From DATCVR01 sp036566745 (GTDB lineage: Bacteria; Actinomycetota; Actinomycetes; Jiangellales; Jiangellaceae): a DNA stretch of 5,165 nucleotides. Position numbers and translations under genes: made by a program. The DNA lies in NCBI GenBank assembly GCA_036566745.1, contig DATCVR010000134.1:1-5165 (forward strand). Direction: 5' to 3'. Below the pieces are notes generated by a model. The model saw nothing but the letters and a program-made list of their open reading frames with translations, had not been told where the DNA came from and searched no databases. Shown here in pieces: positions 1 to 3,376 of the stretch (position 1 is its first letter; every line of letters begins with the position of its first letter).

Positions 1-40
1 CGGGGTAGGGACGCCCGTCGCCCACGCGCTTGAAGATCAC
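1..40 (-). CDS. N-terminal fragment of a conserved hypothetical protein (runs off left edge)
   Basis: Reading leftward from a GTG at 40-38, 13 codons stay open to the window edge and translate as VIFKRVGDGRPYP. From memory, this resembles the start of a small actinobacterial protein family of unknown function that begins with an F-K-R-V-G-x-G-R-P-Y-P motif; I could not search to confirm it. The start has a TAGACT hexamer (complement of 48-53) exactly 7 bases upstream. This suits a leaderless transcript, and a purine-rich GAGGG abuts the start too closely to be a good ribosome site. The gene is divergent from the HerA-like ATPase, with only 59 bases between the two starts. With so few codons, both family and start are tentative. 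It should not be confused with CarD, which also begins with an I-F-K-V-G-like stretch but differs after it. Confidence 0.5.
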   Translation of the reverse strand, partial: MIFKRVGDGRPYP

Positions 41-47
41 CCCTCGC

Positions 48-67
48 AGTCTATCCGCGGATAGGCT
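48..67. promoter_or_regulatory. Divergent promoter pair on a 14-base palindrome
   Basis: Bases 51-64 (CTATCCGCGGATAG) equal their own reverse complement. The two outer edges form TANNNT hexamers pointing away from each other: TAGACT on the minus strand (48-53) and TAGGCT on the plus strand (62-67), 8 bases apart. The minus hexamer lies 7 bases before the GTG of the left-edge gene. The plus hexamer would start the HerA-like mRNA near 75, leaving a leader of about 25 bases with a Shine-Dalgarno sequence. No recognisable -35 hexamer is seen for either. The dyad could also be a repressor site, and the sequence alone does not separate these readings. Confidence 0.45.
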
Positions 68-87
68 GCGCGAATCGGACGCCATGC

Positions 88-95
88 GGGGAGGG
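88..95 (+). promoter_or_regulatory. Shine-Dalgarno sequence of the HerA-like gene
   Basis: GGGGAGGG contains the GGAGG core at 90-94, five bases before the GTG at 100. It decides the start: the ATG at 84 is in a different frame, and no better in-frame upstream start exists. Confidence 0.8.
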
Positions 96-99
96 TGCG

Positions 100-1809
100 G
101 TGAACGGGTCGAACAAGGACATCGTCGCGACGGTCCGTGCGGGGTACGCCTTCGACGGGCCGTGCGTCGAACTCGGTGCCCTGATCGTCGACGGCACTCC
201 CCGGCCCGACGCACGCGTGCGCGTCCCGCTCGCGATGCTCAACCGCCATGGTCTCGTCGCGGGCGCCACGGGCACCGGCAAGACCAAGACGTTGCAGGTC
301 ATGGCCGAACAGATCTCGATGGCGGGCGTTCCGGTGTTCGCGGCCGACATCAAGGGCGACCTGTCCGGGCTGGCCTCACCCGGCGAGGACGACGAGAAGA
401 TCAGGGCCCGCGCCACCGGCATAGGTCAGGCGTGGGAGCCCACCGCGTTCCCGGTCGAGCTGTTGCGGCTGGGCGACAACGGCACCGGTGTCCCGGTGCG
501 CGCGTCGGTCACCTCGTTCGGTCCCACCCTGCTGTCCAAGGTGCTCGAGCTCAACGAGACGCAGGAGAGCTCGCTGGGGCTGGTCTTCCACTACGCCGAC
601 AAGGCCGGGCTGCCGCTGGTCGACCTCGAGGACCTGCGCTCGGTCATCCAGCACCTCACCTCCGACGAGGGCAAGGACGATCTCAAGGAGCTGGGCGGGC
701 TGGCCAAGGCCGCGGCCGGGGTGATCCTGCGGGAGCTGATCAACTTCGCCGCCTCCGGCGCGGACACGTTCTTCGGCGAGCCGGAGTTCGAGGTCGAGCA
801 GCTGCTGCGCACCACCGACGACGGCAAGGGCGTCATCACCCTCCTGGAGCTGCCCGGCGTCCAGGACCGGCCGGTCCTCTTCTCCACGTTCCTCATGTGG
901 ATGCTCGCCGAGCTGTTCGAGGTGTTGCCGGAGGAGGGTGATCTCGACAAGCCCAAACTCGTCTTCTTCTTCGACGAGGCCCATCTGCTGTTCAAGGACG
1001 CCTCGAAGGCGTTCCTCGACGCGCTGGTCCAGACGGTGCGGCTGATCCGGTCGAAGGGCGTCGGGGTCTTCTTCGTCACGCAGACCCCGAAGGACGTGCA
1101 CGAGGACGTCCTGGCCCAGCTCGGTAGCAGGGTCCAGCACCAGCTGCGCGCGTTCACCCCCAACGACGCCGACGCCCTGCGGGCCACGGTGAAGACCTAC
1201 CCGATGTCCGGCTACGACCTCGAGGCCCTGTTGCAAGCGGTGGGCATCGGCGAGGCCGTGGTCACGGTGATGTCGGAGAAGGGCGCTCCGACGCCGGTGG
1301 CCCACACCATGATCCCGGCGCCGCAGTCGCTCATGGACCCGTCCGCTCCCGACGTCCTGGCGGCCGTCGTCGCGGCGTCACCTCTGGCGGCGAAGTACAA
1401 CGAGCGGGTCGACCCGGAATCGGCGTACGAGATGCTGACCGGCAAGATCGCGGCCGGTCCGGGTGCTCCGGTCGATCCGGCGTCGCGGCCCAGTACGCCC
1501 ACCACGCCGTATGGCGCGCCCACGGCTGAATCGTCCGGTCCGGCCGGCGCCCCCGCTCCCACCGACACCATGACCGAGCTCGAGCGGCTCGAGGCGGAGA
1601 TCCTGGGTACGGGCACCGGCGTGGGCTCACCCGCGGAGGCACCCGCGCCCCGGCGAGCGCCGGCCAAGCGGACCACCCGCACGCGCTCCCGTCCGGACAC
1701 CGACGACAGCCTGCTCGGCGGAGCGCTCGACGGGTTCCTCAAGTCGGCCGGAGCGGCGCTCGCCCGCGAGATCAGCCGCGGAGTCTTCGGCACCCGCCGC
1801 CGTCGCTGA
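100..1809 (+). CDS. HerA-like helicase domain protein, DUF853 family P-loop ATPase
   Basis: This 569-residue protein is a cytosolic ATPase of the HerA/FtsK-like superfamily. Family members are annotated as putative helicases or DNA translocases; the true substrate is unknown. Visible motifs are Walker A GATGTGKT (residues 55-62), Walker B with four hydrophobic residues before DEAH (about 287-295), and a sensor-like VFFVTQTP stretch (322-330). Arginines at 344 and 350 follow and could supply the arginine finger. The core ends near residue 450. A Pro/Ala/Thr-rich linker (about 450-535) then leads to a basic C-terminal tail ending in GTRRRR, preceded by an S-L-L-G-G and A-R-E-I-S-R-G-V segment typical of DUF853 proteins. 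The GTG start is chosen for its strong GGGGAGGG ribosome site at 88-95. No signal peptide or membrane segment is seen. No NurA nuclease partner is adjacent, so the archaeal HerA-NurA end-resection role should not be assumed. Confidence 0.93.
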   Translation: MNGSNKDIVATVRAGYAFDGPCVELGALIVDGTPRPDARVRVPLAMLNRHGLVAGATGTGKTKTLQVMAEQISMAGVPVFAADIKGDLSGLASPGEDDEKIRARATGIGQAWEPTAFPVELLRLGDNGTGVPVRASVTSFGPTLLSKVLELNETQESSLGLVFHYADKAGLPLVDLEDLRSVIQHLTSDEGKDDLKELGGLAKAAAGVILRELINFAASGADTFFGEPEFEVEQLLRTTDDGKGVITLLELPGVQDRPVLFSTFLMWMLAELFEVLPEEGDLDKPKLVFFFDEAHLLFKDASKAFLDALVQTVRLIRSKGVGVFFVTQTPKDVHEDVLAQLGSRVQHQLRAFTPNDADALRATVKTYPMSGYDLEALLQAVGIGEAVVTVMSEKGAPTPVAHTMIPAPQSLMDPSAPDVLAAVVAASPLAAKYNERVDPESAYEMLTGKIAAGPGAPVDPASRPSTPTTPYGAPTAESSGPAGAPAPTDTMTELERLEAEILGTGTGVGSPAEAPAPRRAPAKRTTRTRSRPDTDDSLLGGALDGFLKSAGAALAREISRGVFGTRRRR

Positions 1810-1834
1810 GCTCCCTTCGGCACGGCGTTGTCGA

Positions 1835-1858
1835 TATGTCGGCCGGCCGACCGACATA
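1835..1858. repeat. Inverted repeat between the HerA-like and VOC genes
   Basis: TATGTCGG (1835-1842) and CCGACATA (1851-1858) are exact 8-base inverted arms around an 8-base loop. The overlapping 12-base stretch at 1839-1850 (TCGGCCGGCCGA) is itself a perfect palindrome, so two alternative foldings compete. No T-run follows on either strand, so a classical intrinsic terminator is not well supported. A dyad operator for the VOC gene 23 bases downstream, or a tail-less terminator for the HerA-like gene, both remain possible. Confidence 0.5.
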
Positions 1859-1869
1859 CGGGCGAGGCG

Positions 1870-1875
1870 AGGAGG
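1870..1875 (+). promoter_or_regulatory. Shine-Dalgarno sequence of the VOC gene
   Basis: A perfect AGGAGG sits five bases before the GTG at 1881. It fixes the start there rather than at the in-frame ATG at 1836, which falls inside the inverted repeat and has no ribosome site. Confidence 0.85.
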
Positions 1876-1880
1876 CCACC

Positions 1881-2252
1881 GTGTTCACGGAGACGTTCCC
1901 GATCCTGTCCACTCCCGATCTCCGTCGAGCGCTCGCGTTCTATCGCGACCTGCTGGGTGCCGAGGTCACCTACCAGTTCCCCGCCGAGGGCGACGTGGGT
2001 TACGTCGCGCTCGACCTCGGCGCCAGCCACCTCGGCATCCGCCTCGACCCGGAGGCCGGGACGGACGGTGGCGGGCAGCGGATCAGCCTGTGGGTGTACT
2101 CCGACGACTGCGACGCCGCGGTGGACCTCCTGCGGGCGGCGGGTGTCCGCATCACGGCCGAGCCCACCGACCAGCCGTGGGGCGAGCGGATCGCGCGGGT
2201 GCTCGACCCGGACGGCAACGAGCTCGTGATCGGACAGCGGCCGATCGAGTGA
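1881..2252 (+). CDS. VOC superfamily protein (glyoxalase / bleomycin resistance fold)
   Basis: This small 123-residue cytosolic protein has two beta-alpha-beta-beta-beta modules of the vicinal oxygen chelate fold. The first module includes the family-typical D-L-R-R-A-L-A-F-Y-R-D-L-L-G helix (residues 13-26) and a strand with A-S-H-L-G-I (48-53). The second includes the helix D-A-A-V-D-L-L-R-A-A-G-V (78-89), then P-W-G-E-R-I (99-104) and D-P-D-G-N-E-L (109-115), a hallmark of the group. His50 and Glu114 stand where metal ligands often lie. The first-strand position is a plain hydrophobic stretch (P-I-L), so a complete metal site is not evident. The family covers lyases, dioxygenases and drug-binding proteins, and the substrate cannot be read from the sequence. 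It follows the HerA-like gene by 71 bases on the same strand and may be co-transcribed with it. Confidence 0.88.
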   Translation: MFTETFPILSTPDLRRALAFYRDLLGAEVTYQFPAEGDVGYVALDLGASHLGIRLDPEAGTDGGGQRISLWVYSDDCDAAVDLLRAAGVRITAEPTDQPWGERIARVLDPDGNELVIGQRPIE

Positions 2253-2254
2253 GA

Positions 2255-2271
2255 GCGGCCCGGTCGGCCGC
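2255..2271 (+). terminator. Hairpin just after the VOC stop codon
   Basis: GCGGCC (2255-2260) pairs with GGCCGC (2266-2271) around a 5-base loop, two bases past the VOC stop. It lacks a following T-run, so it is at best a weak or factor-assisted end for the plus-strand transcript. Confidence 0.35.
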
Positions 2272-2284
2272 GCCGCCAAACACG

Positions 2285-2318
2285 ACGCCGGGCTGGTCCG
2301 TGTGGACGAGCCCGGCGT
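2285..2318 (-). terminator. Strong hairpin between convergent VOC and tRNA-Ser genes
   Basis: The arms ACGCCGGGCT (2285-2294) and AGCCCGGCGT (2309-2318) are exact inverted repeats. They continue, after one G-G mismatch, with GTCC (2296-2299) and GGAC (2304-2307) closing a GTGT loop. Read on the minus strand, the stem is followed by TCGTGTTTGG, which is moderately T-rich. It therefore best serves as the terminator of the tRNA-Ser transcript, and could also stop the plus-strand VOC mRNA. Confidence 0.6.
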
Positions 2319-2331
2319 TCGTGCTGGCGAG

Positions 2332-2419
2332 TGGCGGAGGATAGGGGATTCGAACCCCTGAGGGCGTTAACCCAACCCGCTTTCCAAGCGAGCGCCATAG
2401 GCCACTAGGCGAATCCTCC
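2332..2419 (-). tRNA. tRNA-Ser (anticodon GGA), CCA encoded
   Basis: The minus strand folds into a complete class II tRNA. The acceptor GGAGGAT pairs with ATCCTCC, followed by discriminator G (2335), as expected for serine, and an encoded CCA (2334-2332). The D stem is GCC/GGC. The anticodon stem CTCGC/GCGGG closes a TTGGAAA loop with anticodon GGA, reading UCC and UCU. A long variable arm (GGG...GCCC) follows, then a T arm with TTCGAAT between AGGGG and CCCCT. All arms are intact, so it should be functional. The mature molecule without CCA is 85 bases (2335-2419). No integrase or direct repeat of the tRNA 3' end is seen nearby, so there is no sign that it has served as an attachment site within this window. 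Confidence 0.97.
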
Positions 2420-2426
2420 GCCGCAG

Positions 2427-2432
2427 ACGATA
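2427..2432 (-). promoter_or_regulatory. -10 element for tRNA-Ser
   Basis: On the minus strand TATCGT ends 7 bases before the first base of the mature tRNA (2419), matching the TANNNT pattern of actinobacterial housekeeping promoters. A poor -35 candidate, TTCTGT (complement of 2451-2456), lies 18 bases further upstream. The predicted transcription start is at or within a base or two of the mature 5' end. Confidence 0.5.
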
Positions 2433-2502
2433 TCCGACCACCGCGCTGGGACAGAAATCGGCAGCGCGACGGCGGTGCCGGCCGGACACGAGCCCGACAG
2501 AC

Positions 2503-3141
2503 CTACGAGGCGCCGGGCAACGCCAGCCGCTGGGCGCGTCGCTGGGCTCGCCTCAGGGCCCGGCGACGCCACCATCCGGGTCCCCTCGCGCCCAGGCTGC
2601 TGGCGTTCAGCGTCCCGGTGAGGTGCACGCGCACCCGAGGCGACAACGGGCGTCGCGGCCGCTTGACCGCGACCGACGAGTAGGTCACGGCCACGCCGTC
2701 GGCGTCGACCACGACGTCGTCGGGGACGATCAGCTGGACGCTCGACCAGGCAACGTCGAGCTCGATGTGGCAGGTGGGCGCGGTGAACGTCGCCTCCGTC
2801 AGGTCGAGCTCGACGGAGGCTCCGGACGAACGCACCAGGAGCTGGGCAGGGACGATCCACGGGCCGTCGCGGCGGGTCGCCGACCCCGATGCGTCGATGA
2901 CGACAGGGCCCTCCGCCTCGGCCGGGGTGAGGACGTCGTCGACCCCGGCCAGGTCGGTCAGCGCGAGCTCGAGATCGCCGCGGGTGCGGGCGGCGACGAC
3001 GGCGCTGAGGCGCTCGTCGATCTCGTCGAGGCCGAGGCGCCCGTCGCTCACGGCGGCCTGGACGATCTCGGCGGCCTGCTCTCGCTCGGCGTCGGAGACG
3101 CGCTGGCGCGCCCGATGCGGCTCCACGGTGTCGCCCGTCAT
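2503..3141 (-). CDS. DUF1707 (SHOCT-like) domain protein with LiaF-like C-terminal region
   Basis: This 212-residue protein has unknown function. Residues about 13-64 form a DUF1707 domain: R-V-S-D-A-E-R-E-Q-A-A-E-I-V-Q near the start, then D-G-R-L-G-L-D-E-I-D-E-R-L (33-45) and A-A-R-T-R-G-D-L (50-57). Residues about 95-185 look like strand-rich repeats of the cell-wall-active antibiotic response (LiaF/YvqF C-terminal) type, with E-L-D-L-T-E-A-T-F and later D-V-A-W-S-S-V-Q-L-I-V-P. The tail (about 188-206) is strongly basic, with W-W-R-R-R and repeated R-R-A-Q. No membrane segment is visible, although many DUF1707 proteins carry one. ATG 3141 is chosen because DUF1707 begins just after it, whereas the in-frame extension to 3375 would run antisense through the SRP RNA. 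There is no Shine-Dalgarno sequence; TACCGT lies 7 bases upstream, suggesting a leaderless mRNA. LiaF relatives suggest, by inference only, a cell-envelope stress link. Confidence 0.85.
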   Translation of the reverse strand: MTGDTVEPHRARQRVSDAEREQAAEIVQAAVSDGRLGLDEIDERLSAVVAARTRGDLELALTDLAGVDDVLTPAEAEGPVVIDASGSATRRDGPWIVPAQLLVRSSGASVELDLTEATFTAPTCHIELDVAWSSVQLIVPDDVVVDADGVAVTYSSVAVKRPRRPLSPRVRVHLTGTLNASSLGARGPGWWRRRALRRAQRRAQRLALPGAS

Positions 3142-3148
3142 GGGCGCC

Positions 3149-3154
3149 ACGGTA
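3149..3154 (-). promoter_or_regulatory. -10 element for the DUF1707 gene, predicting a leaderless mRNA
   Basis: On the minus strand TACCGT is separated from the ATG at 3141 by exactly 7 bases, so transcription would start at the ATG itself. The intervening bases are GC-only and do not offer a ribosome site. No clear -35 is seen. Confidence 0.45.
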
Positions 3155-3183
3155 CGCGGTGCGTCCTGCCCCCGGGGAGCACG

Positions 3184-3189
3184 TACACT
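3184..3189 (+). promoter_or_regulatory. -10 element for the SRP RNA gene
   Basis: TACACT fits TANNNT and ends 7 bases before G3197, the first base of the long terminal stem of the SRP RNA. A convincing -35 hexamer is not visible in the GC-rich sequence 16-19 bases further upstream. Confidence 0.55.
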
Positions 3190-3195
3190 TGAGGC

Positions 3196-3287
3196 CGACC
3201 CCTCGCGTGGCGGCATCCTGCCGAACTCCCCCAGGGCCGGAAGGCAGCAAGGGTAGGCGGGCTCTACCGGGTGCGCGAGGGGTCCTT
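3196..3287 (+). ncRNA. ffs: Small bacterial signal recognition particle RNA (4.5S type)
   Basis: This is the RNA scaffold of the signal recognition particle. It binds Ffh (SRP54) and guides ribosomes making membrane proteins to the receptor FtsY. The terminal stem is an exact 11-base match, GACCCCTCGCG (3197-3207) with CGCGAGGGGTC (3274-3284). The diagnostic apical part is present: a GGAA tetraloop (3239-3242) closed by GCC/GGC, then the asymmetric conserved loop bases (CAGG on the 5' side, AGCA on the 3' side) that form the Ffh-binding site. The length of about 90 bases fits the small, Alu-less class. It lies upstream of dnaX on the same strand, a recurring bacterial arrangement. The exact ends are inferred from the stem and the -10 spacing. 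A pyrimidine run CCTTCTCT follows the stem. Confidence 0.95.
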
Positions 3288-3295
3288 CTCTGCCC

Positions 3296-3327
3296 GAGCG
3301 CGACGCTCCGGCGTTCCCGTGACGGGA
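3296..3327 (+). other. Two small stem-loops between the SRP RNA and dnaX
   Basis: GAGCG/CGCTC (3296-3300 with 3304-3308) and TCCCG/CGGGA (3315-3319 with 3323-3327) each form a 5-base stem with a 3-base loop. Neither is followed by a T-run. They could help end or trim the SRP transcript before the dnaX start, but hairpins this short are common by chance at this GC content. Confidence 0.25.
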
Positions 3328-3363
3328 TCTCGGCGGGGATGGGCTTCTGTCGGTGGGGACGAC

Positions 3364-3369
3364 TAGGGT
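3364..3369 (+). promoter_or_regulatory. -10 element for dnaX, predicting a leaderless mRNA
   Basis: TAGGGT fits TANNNT and stands exactly 7 bases before the GTG at 3377. The same bases contain AGGG (3365-3368), which could act as a weak Shine-Dalgarno sequence 8 bases from the start if transcripts begin further upstream, for example by read-through from the SRP RNA promoter. The two uses are not exclusive. Confidence 0.45.
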
Positions 3370-3376
3370 TCCCAAG

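Noticed and set aside
30..941. A 303-codon open frame on the plus strand overlapping the HerA-like gene.
   Set aside because: Its translation is Arg/Ala/Gly-rich low complexity in a different frame from the well-supported ATPase with intact Walker motifs and ribosome site.
1836..1880. A 15-codon N-terminal extension of the VOC protein from ATG 1836.
   Set aside because: No Shine-Dalgarno sequence precedes it, it lies in an inverted repeat, and a perfect AGGAGG stands five bases before GTG 1881, after which the VOC fold begins.
100..2252. A defence or HerA-nuclease system built around the HerA-like ATPase.
   Set aside because: Its neighbours are a VOC protein and a divergent conserved gene; no nuclease, SIR2, DUF4297 or similar effector is present, and the protein has the architecture of the widespread DUF853 housekeeping family.
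376..2279. Minus-strand open frames of 309 and 355 codons antisense to the HerA-like and VOC genes.
   Set aside because: No recognisable motifs; they mirror the codon periodicity of the real plus-strand genes.
2000..2398. A minus-strand open frame beginning inside the tRNA-Ser gene.
   Set aside because: Its N-terminal residues are a translation of the tRNA itself, and the rest is antisense to the VOC gene.
2332..2419. tRNA-Ser as an integration site for a mobile element.
   Set aside because: No integrase, no second copy of the tRNA 3' end and no change in composition is seen on either side within the window.
3142..3375. A 78-codon N-terminal extension of the DUF1707 protein.
   Set aside because: It would be read antisense through the whole SRP RNA gene, and the DUF1707 domain starts just after ATG 3141.
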